A stretch of DNA of 64,000 nucleotides, taken from contig NZ_MWQY01000019.1 of the NCBI RefSeq assembly GCF_002087085.1, forward strand, positions 1-64,000, given 5' to 3'. This DNA is from Marispirochaeta aestuarii (lineage in GTDB: Bacteria > Spirochaetota > Spirochaetia > JC444 > Marispirochaetaceae). Numbering within the stretch: the first letter of the stretch is position 1; each line of letters opens with the position of its first letter. A program made the translations under genes and the position numbers. The notes beneath the pieces were generated by a model. That model was given only the letters and a program-made list of their open reading frames with translations, did no database searches and was not told the origin of the DNA. Positions 52,284 to 61,655 of the stretch are shown piece by piece.

Positions 52284-52643
52284 ATGTATTGTACAAATCC
52301 GGAAGAGGCCGGCGGGCAGCCGAACATGCAGCGGATATCAGAACTCGCCGGGGTATTAAAGGCCCTGGGGCATCCGTCGAGATTGCTGATCGTTGAAGCC
52401 CTGGGAAGAGAACCCCATTGTGTCTGCGAGCTCACAGCCATGATAGGCGCCGATACCTCCACCGTATCCAAGCACCTGTCCCTGTTGAAGAATGCCGGGG
52501 TTGTCCGGGATGAAAAACGGGGAAACCAGGTATTCTATTCCCTTACCTGCCGGTGCGTGATTGAAGCGGTAAGCCATCTTCTTCCACTCATGGAGCAGAA
52601 GCTCCAGCATTACAGCGAGGTAATGGAAACATCCCGTACCTGA
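52284..52643 (+). CDS. arsR: ArsR-family metalloregulator
   Basis: 119 aa from the ATG at 52284 (an upstream in-frame TTG at 52218 lies within the candidate operator). Winged helix: VLKALGHPSRLLIVEALGRE, CELTAMIGADTSTVSKHLSL, KNAGVVRDEKRGNQVFYSL. The arsenic-binding CVC pair (HCVCEL) sits at the start of the recognition region, as in classic ArsR, and a further CRC follows in the C-terminal part. It is divergent from the arsenic operon, which it should repress until arsenite binds. Confidence 0.93.
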   Translation: MYCTNPEEAGGQPNMQRISELAGVLKALGHPSRLLIVEALGREPHCVCELTAMIGADTSTVSKHLSLLKNAGVVRDEKRGNQVFYSLTCRCVIEAVSHLLPLMEQKLQHYSEVMETSRT

Positions 52644-52647
52644 AGCA

Positions 52648-53802
52648 CTATACTCCGCCGAACCAGATCAGAACCGCAAGCAGAAGGAAGAGCAGTCCCA
52701 TGGCAGTCTTACCTGCGGGAATATGCCTGCTGAACCAGTCCCTGATAAACTGCTGCTCCACCCCCGCAAGGGCAAGGACGAGAATCCCGGTAAGGGGCAG
52801 AATAAAAGCCAGGTTATATACAAAAAGCCAGAATATCTGTATACCCGCCCCTTTCCCTGCCCCGGATTGAAGCATGTACGCGATGGTGGGAAGGTAGATC
52901 TGTCCCGTGCAGGCGAGCTCAAGCAGGGCGACAATAAATCCGGAAACAACAAATGCGATAAGCAGCGGGACAACCGGAGTGCCCTTTCCCGAAGGGTTCC
53001 TTCGAATCACCCCATGGATTCGCCTCTTCAGTCCTTTCGGCAATTGAAGGAGCATGGTACCGGCCTGCCCACTGCCTGCCCGGAGAGCATCCTTGAAGGA
53101 AAGCAGCGCCAGCAGCAGGGCCATACCAGCAAACAGATACCGAACTGCCAGACGCAAAAGATCCATGGCAGAGGCGCTGCGTAGAAAAGCCAGCAGCCCG
53201 AAGCCGATCCCCAGGTAGGCAATAAAAACGCCCGAGATAAAAGCGCCGCCGGATAAGAGAATACGCCGACGTCCGCCTCCCCTTAAGGTAATCCAGGAAA
53301 TAAAAAAGAGCATCGTCACAAAAGCGCAGGGATTAACACCATCGATGAGGCCGGCGAGAAACACAGGCACCACAGCAAGGCTTACCGGAGAGCTCTTATT
53401 CGCCGTCCCTTTTTCCGGGACCCGGGGGCGGTATTCCCCATGCTCTGCAAAATGGATTAATTCTTCCGGAAGGTTCTCTTCCACGGCACTGTTTCCCTGG
53501 TAGACGTTATTGCCGATAACGAGAACCGGGAAAACAGTAAATTCATAGCCCCGCCGGGAAAGCTCCTGTTCGCAGCGTTCATATCCTGACCGGGACAGAA
53601 TATCGTAGTAGTTGGCCGAGGCCCTGATGCCGGCCTCCTCCTCCGCCTGGGGAAGTACCTTTTCTGCAAACAGATCACAGTGGGTACAGCCGATTTCGCC
53701 GTAGTAATCAAAGACGACGGGACTCCCCTCTTCACCCAGAAGGGTGGAGCCGGAGCAGTGGAGAATAATGAGCAATGCAGTAAACAAGAATGATCTTTCC
53801 AT
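52648..53802 (-). CDS. Glutaredoxin/thioredoxin-like domain fused to CcdA/DsbD-type membrane domain
   Basis: About 384 aa from the ATG at 53802. A signal or anchor (FLFTALLIILHCSG) leads to a thioredoxin-like domain with GEIGCTHCDLF and FTVFPVLVIGNNVYQG (about residues 25-125), then six helices of the CcdA type with PVFLAGLIDGVNPCAFVTML and ALLELACTGQIYLPTIAYML, whose Cys residues relay electrons across the membrane. It should pass reducing power from the cytoplasm to the outside. It converges on arsR with a 4-nt gap; a link to arsenic is possible but unproven. Confidence 0.85.
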   Translation of the reverse strand: MERSFLFTALLIILHCSGSTLLGEEGSPVVFDYYGEIGCTHCDLFAEKVLPQAEEEAGIRASANYYDILSRSGYERCEQELSRRGYEFTVFPVLVIGNNVYQGNSAVEENLPEELIHFAEHGEYRPRVPEKGTANKSSPVSLAVVPVFLAGLIDGVNPCAFVTMLFFISWITLRGGGRRRILLSGGAFISGVFIAYLGIGFGLLAFLRSASAMDLLRLAVRYLFAGMALLLALLSFKDALRAGSGQAGTMLLQLPKGLKRRIHGVIRRNPSGKGTPVVPLLIAFVVSGFIVALLELACTGQIYLPTIAYMLQSGAGKGAGIQIFWLFVYNLAFILPLTGILVLALAGVEQQFIRDWFSRHIPAGKTAMGLLFLLLAVLIWFGGV

Positions 53803-53929
53803 GTCCTTAGGGAAACTATCACATTCCACGACTGCTGTCACTGAAATTTAGAGGATGCAGATCAGCGGATCAATGGTATACTGACTCAACTAAGCTTCGC
53901 TTCACAGAATGAAAAAGGAGTATCTCCAC

Positions 53930-54559
53930 ATGAACAACTATCCTCCTGTCGATACCGATCTTCTTTCAGCACAGCCTGAAATCCCTGGTTTCGAATGGTT
54001 TAATCCTCCGGCGGAATGGGTGATCGAAAAAGGATCGATGATTATTACCTCTGAACCGGAAACCGATTTTTTCCGTTCCCCCCGGGGAGTCCAGCCGAAG
54101 GACAATGCCCACTTCCTGTTTTATCCGGTTTCTGGTGACTTCTCCGTTAAAACGCACCTGAAGGCTGATCTCAAGGCATTCGGTGATGCCGGCGGGCTGA
54201 CCATTCGTCTGTCAGCGGAAAGATGGGCAAAACTCTGCATAGAGAGAAGCCCCGCGGGAGAAATCAACATTGTCAGCGTCGTGACCGACGGCTACTCGGA
54301 TGATGCCAACAACGAGCTGCTCACCCAGCCGGAAGCCTTTTTACGGATCACCCGGCGGGGGGGCCTGGTGGGATTTCATTACAGTCTGGATGGAAAGATC
54401 TGGCGTTTTGCACGAAACTTCCGTTTTCCTGTTCCCGACGGAGAGGCTCTTCTTACAGGAATTCATGTTCAGTCTCCCTACAGCGATGGCTGCAGTGCGG
54501 GATTCAGAGAATTAGTCTTTTCCAAGGATACCGTTGAAAATTTCAAATCGGGAGAATAA
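53930..54559 (+). CDS. DUF1349 concanavalin-like protein
   Basis: 209 aa from the ATG at 53930, nine bases after AAAAGGAG. Family features: FEWFNPPAEWVIEKGSMIIT, TDFFRSPRGVQPKDNAHFLF, YPVSGDFSVKTHLKADLKAF, DAGGLTIRLSAERWAKLCIE and GFHYSLDGKIWRFARNFRFP. It is a beta-sandwich protein, probably carbohydrate-binding, with no signal peptide. It precedes the sensor kinase by 18 nt on the same strand. Confidence 0.88.
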   Translation: MNNYPPVDTDLLSAQPEIPGFEWFNPPAEWVIEKGSMIITSEPETDFFRSPRGVQPKDNAHFLFYPVSGDFSVKTHLKADLKAFGDAGGLTIRLSAERWAKLCIERSPAGEINIVSVVTDGYSDDANNELLTQPEAFLRITRRGGLVGFHYSLDGKIWRFARNFRFPVPDGEALLTGIHVQSPYSDGCSAGFRELVFSKDTVENFKSGE

Positions 54560-54577
54560 GCAGGCATATCGTTTTTT

Positions 54578-56434
54578 ATGAAAAAGGTTAATGAGGAAAT
54601 AAAAAGACAGATTCTTGGCCTGCTGGCGGTGGTACTTTTTGTAGGTACAATATGGGGAATAGTAAACAGCTGGTACTTCGCCCTGGCCAGAGAGTACACC
54701 CGTAACCATTTTGTTGAACTCGCCCTTCCCTACCGGGAATCCTTCATCGGGGCAATAAAGGAGCGCTTTGCCCTGGTTGAAGGGCTGGCCTCCTTTGCGA
54801 GTGCGGTCCCCGAAGAGACCGTATCCACCGCGTTCAATGATTTCGCCGCAGGTATCTTTGATGAAAAAAAAGGGATACGCAACATATCCATAGCCCCGGG
54901 GGGAATCCAGAAGTATGTGTATCCCCTGCGAACGAACGAGATTGTTTCCGGTCATAATCTATTGAAGGATCCCAGACCGGAGGTTCAAAAGGATATAAAG
55001 CTCGCCATGGAAACCGGGGAGCTGATAATCAGCGGCCCTTACGAACTGCGTCAGGGCGGTCAGGGACTTATCGCCCGAAAAGCCTTGTTCAGAGACGACA
55101 GCTTTCAGGGCCTTGTAACCATCGTACTCGATATGCCACCCATTTATCGGGAAAGCGGAATACAAGATGCCCGGAAGATTTCTATAACCCTGCTGGATGC
55201 ACAGCAGCGCCTGTTTTTCGGTCCTGAACCGGGAGAAAATCCCATAAACCTGAAAATGCAGATAACAGATGAAGTCTGGCAGATGCTGGTGATGCCTAAA
55301 AACAGCTGGCAGATCGAGTACTTCCGCGTAATGCAGCCCTTTTTCTTCATGACCATAATAATTGCGCTGTTTTCCGGCGGCGGCCTTTTTCTCCTGGCCC
55401 GGAAGATGTTCTCCCTTTCCCGAAAAGCCCGACTGGAACAACTGCGCTACAAAAACCTTTTTAACAGCATCAGTGATGCTATTTTTGTCACCGACGAACA
55501 AAGACGCATCATTGATGCCAACCAGCCTGCCCTGCAGAGCATGTTCGGGTATGACCTGGACGAGATTGCCGGAAAGGATACATCCCTGATTTATGCATCC
55601 CGAAGTGACTTTGATAAGATCGGGAATCTGCTTTCAGAAAAATCCACAGACAGAACCGGCACCCTCCTGGAGGTAGCTCTTAAACGGAAGGACGGTTCAG
55701 TTTTTCCGGCGGAAATAAGCATTCCCAGGTATCTGGATAACCGGGGAAAAACCATCGGTAAAATCGGAATAATCCGGGACATAACGGACAGAAAATTAGC
55801 CCGCGAAGCCCTGCACCGTGAAATCGAAGAAAAGAAAACACTCCTGAGGGAGATTCATCACCGGGTAAAAAATAACCTGAACATCGTGGCCAGTCTGCTG
55901 AATCTGCAAAAGAACGAGTTCCAGACCGAGGTATCGGCCCGTCAGTCCTTTGACGATATGGCAAAACGTATCCACTCCATGGCCATGATACATGATTCCC
56001 TCTACAACAGCGGAAGCCTTTCCAGTGTTACCATGTCAACGTATATACGGAAACTTATCAGCGAACTGAATGCCTCCCTGGGAAGACCTCCGCTGATAAG
56101 GATTGATGCCGACCTCGAGGACATCCAGCTGAATATAACCAGCGCTGTTCCCTGCGGAATTCTCATCAACGAACTGATTACCAACGCCATCAAGCATGCG
56201 TTCCGGGACCGTTCAGAAGGCAGAATCCATGTGTCCCTTGGGAAAAAAACTGGAACGCATACCATTGTGCTGACAGTCAAGGATAACGGCAGCGGCCTGA
56301 ATCCCGATTTCTCACTGGAATCATCTGCATCCCTTGGCATGCGACTGATACAGCTTTTGACATCCCAGCTGGACGGTACCTTGAGCTACAACAGTAACCA
56401 GGGCGCGACCTTCAGCGTGGAGTTCGAGGAGTGA
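54578..56434 (+). CDS. PAS-domain sensor histidine kinase (HisKA_2 type)
   Basis: 618 aa. A membrane helix at about 9-30 and a second at about 255-280 (FFFMTIIIALFSGGGLFLLA) flank an extracytoplasmic sensor of CHASE type (VELALPYRESFIGAIKERFA, IRNISIAPGGIQKYVYPLRT). A PAS domain follows at about 290-400 (NLFNSISDAIFVTDEQRRII, PRYLDNRGKTIGKIGIIRDI). The kinase has LLREIHHRVKNNLNIVASLL with the phospho-acceptor His, and an HATPase domain with LINELITNAIKHAFRD (N box) and VKDNGSGLN (G1). HisKA_2 kinases are often paired with response regulators encoded elsewhere; none is adjacent. It may be co-transcribed with the DUF1349 gene. Confidence 0.93.
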   Translation: MKKVNEEIKRQILGLLAVVLFVGTIWGIVNSWYFALAREYTRNHFVELALPYRESFIGAIKERFALVEGLASFASAVPEETVSTAFNDFAAGIFDEKKGIRNISIAPGGIQKYVYPLRTNEIVSGHNLLKDPRPEVQKDIKLAMETGELIISGPYELRQGGQGLIARKALFRDDSFQGLVTIVLDMPPIYRESGIQDARKISITLLDAQQRLFFGPEPGENPINLKMQITDEVWQMLVMPKNSWQIEYFRVMQPFFFMTIIIALFSGGGLFLLARKMFSLSRKARLEQLRYKNLFNSISDAIFVTDEQRRIIDANQPALQSMFGYDLDEIAGKDTSLIYASRSDFDKIGNLLSEKSTDRTGTLLEVALKRKDGSVFPAEISIPRYLDNRGKTIGKIGIIRDITDRKLAREALHREIEEKKTLLREIHHRVKNNLNIVASLLNLQKNEFQTEVSARQSFDDMAKRIHSMAMIHDSLYNSGSLSSVTMSTYIRKLISELNASLGRPPLIRIDADLEDIQLNITSAVPCGILINELITNAIKHAFRDRSEGRIHVSLGKKTGTHTIVLTVKDNGSGLNPDFSLESSASLGMRLIQLLTSQLDGTLSYNSNQGATFSVEFEE

Positions 56435-56472
56435 TAGAGTTGATACTTAGCCATACATAATTAATATACAGA

Positions 56473-58035
56473 TTATTCTTCTGTTGTAAATATATAGCTC
56501 GAACTATAAACCGTACCCCCACGTGAATGGGTAACATAACGCCATGTATAGGTTACACCAGGCTGAAGTTTCTGTGAAAGAGGGACAATAAAATAATTAA
56601 CATCCAGACCTGGAGCAACTGTTGTCCAAACATGACCGTTCAATATCTGCAGATCGTAGGTGGCAAGAAATGTGCCCGGCCATTGTATCGTCGGGGTCAG
56701 GGAAACCCCCTTCTCCTTATTGAATGGATATACAGGTGAAACATAGATTATCCTGCTCCCTGCAGGCGACCAGTTGTATCGGGCATCCCGTTCCATGACA
56801 GACACTGTATTGCTTCCATACGCAAGACTCGATCCGGGTGTATAACTGGTTGCTGTGGTAGAACTGCTCCAATTCCCGCTGTTCAATCTGTATTGATAGA
56901 CGCCAGCTCCGCCGTTACCCCCGGTAGACCAGCTCCACGTGGGTGTACGGTCCAAAGTAGGTGATGTTCCGGATACAGACGGGGCATTCGGAGGAATAGA
57001 ATCGATGTAAATCGTATCGGAATCCTGGGAGAAATTGCCCGCCCGATCATACACTGTAACTGTTGCAGATTTATTCACATAATTTGCCGCACCAAAATAG
57101 GCATTTGTCGATACGGGTGAACTTGATATATGTGTAAACAAGCCTGCGATATCCGTAGTATCAACCTTAACAAAGAGCTCACTAAGAGAACTGCTCCCCG
57201 CGTCGGACACTGAATATGTAAGTGGTACAGCGGTTGATGTAGAATATGAGGCTCCTCCGGCCAGGGATACTCCTGATACGACAGGATCGAGACTGTCCAA
57301 CTTAATGTTAACTGCTACAGGATTTCCTATAATATATGTGCCGCCTATCGTACATGAAACTCGAAACCACACAGTTTTATTACCTTCGCCTGTGGATAAT
57401 TCAAAGGGAACTGTTGTTGCTGTTAAGGCGCTTAATGAACCATTTACTTTCGGATCCCCAAAGTTCTCGTTTTCACTGACCACATAGTCGATTGACGAAC
57501 CAGCATCATTTACAGAAATACCGATATTCACAGTCCGTGAATCCGTATAGCCACTGAGACTGGCTGGATTCTGACTGATGACAGTAAATGATCCTGCCGG
57601 GAATTTGCCGGTAGTGAATCCCCATGAAACGCTCTCCTGTAAGGAGCTGTTATCAGTTCCACGCACCCCATTCACGGTTATAGTGTACGAGTGCTCACTC
57701 TGGAAGGGGGTTTCCGGTCGTATGGTCAGAACGTTTGTTACACTGTTAAAATCAGGATTATCAAAGGCGAGTCCGCTTGTCCCATCGCTGATATACACTG
57801 TGTCAGAACTTACTGACGTTAGAGCAACAGACCTGTCGAATTCTATTTCCAGAGGATCCTGCGGATTAATATTTTCAGCGCCTTTTCCCGGACTAAAACT
57901 TACCACCTCCAAAAACAGATCATTCGCGATCTTTACCTCAGTCTCGACCTCCGTGACAAAATCTATGGGTTCCGAGCAGGTTGTAACAAGGAGCAAGGCT
58001 GCAGAGAGCATAAAAATACCGATTAACCGTTTCAT
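56473..58035 (-). CDS. Lipoprotein with Ig-like (Big_5) and further beta domains
   Basis: 520 aa. Lipoprotein signal MKRLIGIFMLSAALLLVTTC. Residues about 47-155 are a Big_5/SbsA-type Ig domain: SFSPGKGAENINPQDPLEIE, FDRSVALTSVSSDTVYIS, GVRGTDNSSLQESVSWGFTT. Further beta domains follow with repeated DSLDPVVSGVSLAGGASYST-like and SIPPNAPSVSGTSPTLDRTP motifs, then FNKEKGVSLTPTIQWPG and the C-terminal TYTWRYVTHSRGGTVYSSSY. It is likely anchored in the outer membrane or periplasm and may bind a surface polymer. It begins two bases after the TPR protein stop codon and is clearly in its operon. Confidence 0.82.
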   Translation of the reverse strand: MKRLIGIFMLSAALLLVTTCSEPIDFVTEVETEVKIANDLFLEVVSFSPGKGAENINPQDPLEIEFDRSVALTSVSSDTVYISDGTSGLAFDNPDFNSVTNVLTIRPETPFQSEHSYTITVNGVRGTDNSSLQESVSWGFTTGKFPAGSFTVISQNPASLSGYTDSRTVNIGISVNDAGSSIDYVVSENENFGDPKVNGSLSALTATTVPFELSTGEGNKTVWFRVSCTIGGTYIIGNPVAVNIKLDSLDPVVSGVSLAGGASYSTSTAVPLTYSVSDAGSSSLSELFVKVDTTDIAGLFTHISSSPVSTNAYFGAANYVNKSATVTVYDRAGNFSQDSDTIYIDSIPPNAPSVSGTSPTLDRTPTWSWSTGGNGGAGVYQYRLNSGNWSSSTTATSYTPGSSLAYGSNTVSVMERDARYNWSPAGSRIIYVSPVYPFNKEKGVSLTPTIQWPGTFLATYDLQILNGHVWTTVAPGLDVNYFIVPLSQKLQPGVTYTWRYVTHSRGGTVYSSSYIFTTEE

Positions 58036-58037
58036 GT

Positions 58038-60101
58038 CTACTCCTCCTCGTCCCAGCTGCCCACTTCCCGCTTAAGCGCCTGGGAAGCCCGTCCGGTCCC
58101 CTCCTGCGCTGATCCAAGATAGGCAAACTCCGATGCCAGTCCCGGAGCAGTGCTCCGGAGTTTCTGCAGAGCCCTGTCGGTCTCATCGTAGCGTTCCAGT
58201 TCGTAACTCGCCCTGGCCACCCCCAGGAGGGCCTTACTGTTGTTTGGAGCCGTCCTGCTCGCCCGGTCGTAATACTCCAGGGCCCGGGACATCTCTCCCT
58301 GCAGGTAGTATATATTTCCCAGGTTGACCATGGCGGGGACATATTCACTGATCCTGAGTATGGCCCTGAACTGCTCCGCCGCTTTATCCAGCACACCGAA
58401 GCGGGCATAGAGAATCCCCAGCTTGTTCCTGGTCCAGACGGTATTTGTCGCCGAGGCGAGCTGTCCATTCAGTTCAATTACCCTGGGTTCGATCTGCCGG
58501 TTGATAAAGGTAATCAGGGCCTTCCGGTAGTTTTCCATCAGCCGATCCTCGTTGGGAAGCATGATGCCTGCTCCCCCTGCTGCGAAACCGACGGGTTCAT
58601 AAAGCTTCCAGGCCTCCCGGACGGAATAGAAACCGGCTGTTCCGGCCTCACTGGTCTCCCGCCACTCCCTGGCGCCGATCTGCCAGGATTTCAGGAAGCC
58701 TTCACGCACAAGGGTTATTTCCACGGGAATCCAGGTATCATCTTCACGAAAGATCAGTTCCCGGGTGTCAATAAACAGCTTCTCCGCCTGCTCCGGGGCC
58801 ATTCCAAGGGCAAAGGCCATGTAGATGTGACCGGGGGCGGTTATAAAAGCCGTCCTGATTCCCACTGACTCCAGCAGAGCTGCATACAGAATGGAGAGAT
58901 CGTCGCAGTCTCCCGCCTTGTAGGCGATGGACTGGTTCGGAAACTGAAGATAATCAAGGGCTTCTTTGTTGGCAGAGAATTCGGCATAGGGAGTAGTCGG
59001 GTCCTGAACATATCCCATGCCGTATACTCCCAGGGCTTCGTAAACGCCAAGGGCGGTGCGAAAGTTTTCGTTGATGGCGGTGGATTTATCGGAACCCACA
59101 ACGGCGGCGACGTTCTTGGCAAAACTCATGACCAGGGGGTCCCGGGCGGTAACGAAGGCCGCAGCCTTGCGGTCATCATCCCAGGTCATGGCGTTCCGGT
59201 TATTTACGATTACGGTAACCGGTACGGTGGTACTCATGGATGTTCCGATATAGTCGTACTCCAGCAGCAGTTCCCCCGCGACCTTGGTGCCTTCGGTCAC
59301 CCGGAATATCTCCTCGGAAAACAGGGCATATACAGGAACCGTCTCCTGTGCACCGGCCGGAAAGGTCCTGTACTCGGCGCACAGCTTCGGCTGGTCCATA
59401 AACTGCCGGACATAAAAACTGACCTTAAGGCTGTTCAGGGGTAAGGAGTCCCGGTTTTCCAGGTGAAGTACACCGGCGGGGTTATTTTCGTAATAAGAAT
59501 AAAAAAGCGGAAATATGGGTATAAGCTCCGGGACATAGTAGAGGTCTGCCCCCCTGGAGGCGCCCCCAAGCTGGTAACGGACCCCCAGACCAAAACTCAG
59601 CCCCTGAAGGGCAGACTCACCGCTTGTCATATAATCACGATACTCGGCATCCAGACCAATGCTCAAACCCGGATTTATACGGTAGGCGGCAAAGGCCCCT
59701 CCCCCCCAGAAAGGATCACGTACGGACCCAGCTTCTATAATTCCCATATAGATACCGCCGAAACCCCGAAGTCCCAGATTCAGACGGGCTATCGGCTGAT
59801 ACTGTAATCCGAGACTTGGCCCGATACTGAGAAAACTGGCGTTCTGATCGGAACCGTTTATCGGTACCACCGTTGCATCCAGCAGAAGTCCGGAAAGAAG
59901 ATACGGCAGAGAAGACGGAGTATAGGTACCTTCGAGGCTGACGCCTCCGCCGGCGGTGTAAAAGGCGGTTCCATCATCCAGCTCGGGACCAAGGGGTACA
60001 GTAAGCATGGGCCGGGCGCTTATGTTTATATCTCCGGACTGGCAAAAAATAAAACCGGAACACAGGAGCAGCAAGGCGGGGAGCATTCCATACTTTTTCA
60101 T
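58038..60101 (-). CDS. Exported transglutaminase-like protein with TPR repeats and N-terminal beta domain
   Basis: About 687 aa from the ATG at 60101 (GGTAGG about nine bases upstream; GTG at 60110 is an alternative). A signal peptide (MLPALLLLCSGFIFCQ) precedes a barrel-like N-terminal part (YTAGGGVSLEGTYTPSSLPY, SIGPSLGLQYQPIARLNLGL). A transglutaminase-like core has the intact Cys motif IAYKAGDCDDLSILYAALLE and the His segment APGHIYMAFALG. At about 560-670 are TPR units: LGILYARFGVLDKAAEQFRA, VNLGNIYYLQGEMSRALEYY, RASYELERYDETDRALQKLR. Unlike the TIG protein at 2211 it keeps the catalytic Cys. It pairs with the Ig-like lipoprotein downstream. Confidence 0.85.
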   Translation of the reverse strand: MKKYGMLPALLLLCSGFIFCQSGDINISARPMLTVPLGPELDDGTAFYTAGGGVSLEGTYTPSSLPYLLSGLLLDATVVPINGSDQNASFLSIGPSLGLQYQPIARLNLGLRGFGGIYMGIIEAGSVRDPFWGGGAFAAYRINPGLSIGLDAEYRDYMTSGESALQGLSFGLGVRYQLGGASRGADLYYVPELIPIFPLFYSYYENNPAGVLHLENRDSLPLNSLKVSFYVRQFMDQPKLCAEYRTFPAGAQETVPVYALFSEEIFRVTEGTKVAGELLLEYDYIGTSMSTTVPVTVIVNNRNAMTWDDDRKAAAFVTARDPLVMSFAKNVAAVVGSDKSTAINENFRTALGVYEALGVYGMGYVQDPTTPYAEFSANKEALDYLQFPNQSIAYKAGDCDDLSILYAALLESVGIRTAFITAPGHIYMAFALGMAPEQAEKLFIDTRELIFREDDTWIPVEITLVREGFLKSWQIGAREWRETSEAGTAGFYSVREAWKLYEPVGFAAGGAGIMLPNEDRLMENYRKALITFINRQIEPRVIELNGQLASATNTVWTRNKLGILYARFGVLDKAAEQFRAILRISEYVPAMVNLGNIYYLQGEMSRALEYYDRASRTAPNNSKALLGVARASYELERYDETDRALQKLRSTAPGLASEFAYLGSAQEGTGRASQALKREVGSWDEEE

Positions 60102-60316
60102 AGCCGTCACCTACCAGGCATTATTTGCAGGCAAATGCCGAAGCTCAACAAAGCAGGCAGGACTAAGGTCTTTGTCTACCTACAAGTATAGCACTTTTTT
60201 GCGAATGTGCCAGAATACTGCTGCTGTTTCTCCCGGCTTTCTTCGTACGTACTGCTCTTCTTACACCTTGTTTTCTCCTGAGCTTTGAGGTATATTGCAG
60301 ATCACAAATAAACAGT

Positions 60317-61303
60317 ATGAGCAGATTACCTATTATTGATCAGGACTGGATTAAAGTACGCGCCACAAACCTCAAGTATTACGATAATATCGAGCTGTAT
60401 TTCAAGAATCCCTTCGGCAAGATCGTCCTGTACAAACCTGCGGGTATGAATTTCACCGATGAGAGCCTTAAAAAGAAGCCTTTCCTGGGGGATCTGTATG
60501 TTAAACCTGAAGATAAAATCCGGGCGCTTCAGGAGGCCCAGAGGGGATTCAGCAATAATTTCTCCGGCAGTATAATCTCCCAGGGAACCAGGAAAGTAAA
60601 AGAAGAACTGATCAGTATAATCGACGAAACCCTGGCTGAACCCCGGGCCGGAAGTCTGGCGGTGGTACCGGAGGCCATGGAGGCCATAATTGACGGCTAC
60701 TCCCGGCAGCCCAGCGTAATTAAAAACCTGGCAAAAATTTCCCACTCTGACTACTCAACGGCTATCCATTCCATCAATGTCATGGCTCTTGCAGTGGGAT
60801 ACTGCTTTTATACCTGCCGTTCCAGGGAAGAGACCTTAACCATCGGTCTTGCAGCCCTGCTCCACGACGTGGGAAAAACTGAAATTCCCCAGGAAATCCT
60901 GACTGCCCCCCGGAACCTGAGCAGTTCCGAGTTTCTTATCATGAAGAAACACCCGGAAATAGGGGCGGACATACTGGAAACCTACGCCTCGGACCTGCTC
61001 CAGACCCTCCCCGGAACCCTGGAACATCACGAAAAACTCGACGGCAGCGGGTACCCCCGGGGGACTACCGACATATCCGATATTGGACAGATCCTCAGTG
61101 TAATCGACTGTTACGAGGCAATCACGAATGACGAGCGCCCATACAGGAACTCAATGAAACCGATCAGCGCGCTGAAACTCCTGAAGGAAGAGACTGACCT
61201 GGGCAGATTCAACCGCCGGATCTTTGAAGATTTTGCCTACAGCCTTACGGATTTTTCATCCGTTTCGAATCACAAGACCTACCGATCAATTCTGGGAACC
61301 TGA
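60317..61303 (+). CDS. HD-GYP domain protein, probable cyclic-di-GMP phosphodiesterase
   Basis: 328 aa, no membrane segment. The N-terminal about 130 residues are unassigned (KYYDNIELYFKNPFGKIVLY). The HD-GYP domain starts near 140: HSDYSTAIHSINVMALAVGY, LAALLHDVGKTEIPQEIL (HD), MKKHPEIGADILETYASDLL, LEHHEKLDGSGYPRGTTD (GYP), QILSVIDCYEAITNDERPYR. It likely hydrolyses c-di-GMP, or acts in signalling if inactive; all metal-ligand motifs seen are kept. The upstream gap 60102-60316 shows no clear promoter. Confidence 0.92.
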   Translation: MSRLPIIDQDWIKVRATNLKYYDNIELYFKNPFGKIVLYKPAGMNFTDESLKKKPFLGDLYVKPEDKIRALQEAQRGFSNNFSGSIISQGTRKVKEELISIIDETLAEPRAGSLAVVPEAMEAIIDGYSRQPSVIKNLAKISHSDYSTAIHSINVMALAVGYCFYTCRSREETLTIGLAALLHDVGKTEIPQEILTAPRNLSSSEFLIMKKHPEIGADILETYASDLLQTLPGTLEHHEKLDGSGYPRGTTDISDIGQILSVIDCYEAITNDERPYRNSMKPISALKLLKEETDLGRFNRRIFEDFAYSLTDFSSVSNHKTYRSILGT

Positions 61304-61360
61304 GTATCAGGCTCTTTCCACCTTGCGTAATTACTGCTCCCCGTTGCATACTCGGGAACC

Positions 61361-61648
61361 ATGAGCGTAAACATACGGGACCTTCTTAAAGAGTACGACC
61401 TCGAAATAGATGATCTGCGCTGGTATCTGAGCATACAGATGACAGAACGCCTGTTGACCTACCGTGAGGAACCCCTGCTGCTCACGGAACTGATCTGGCG
61501 GGGGACCCTGGGAGACGAACTCTACGATATGGAAGAACGTTACCTTCGGGAATCCCAGGAACAGATGGACCGTGGAGTTCTGGATGAGACCCGTGTGCGG
61601 GAGCAGCTCAACCAGGCCCTTAGGGCCCGGCGGCTGCGGCATCGATAA
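61361..61648 (+). CDS. Small charged protein of unknown function
   Basis: 95 aa, helical and highly charged (IRDLLKEYDLEIDDLRWYLS, MTERLLTYREEPLLLTELIW, RVREQLNQALRARRLRHR). No signal peptide or membrane segment. I do not recognise a family. It lies 57 nt after the HD-GYP gene on the same strand and ends 7 nt before the convergent phosphohexomutase gene. CGGGA precedes the ATG weakly. Confidence 0.6.
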   Translation: MSVNIRDLLKEYDLEIDDLRWYLSIQMTERLLTYREEPLLLTELIWRGTLGDELYDMEERYLRESQEQMDRGVLDETRVREQLNQALRARRLRHR

Positions 61649-61655
61649 ACTTCAA

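Noticed and set aside
61361-61648. Toxin or antitoxin gene
   Set aside because: A single small charged protein without a partner gene or known toxin motif; the neighbours are housekeeping and signalling genes.
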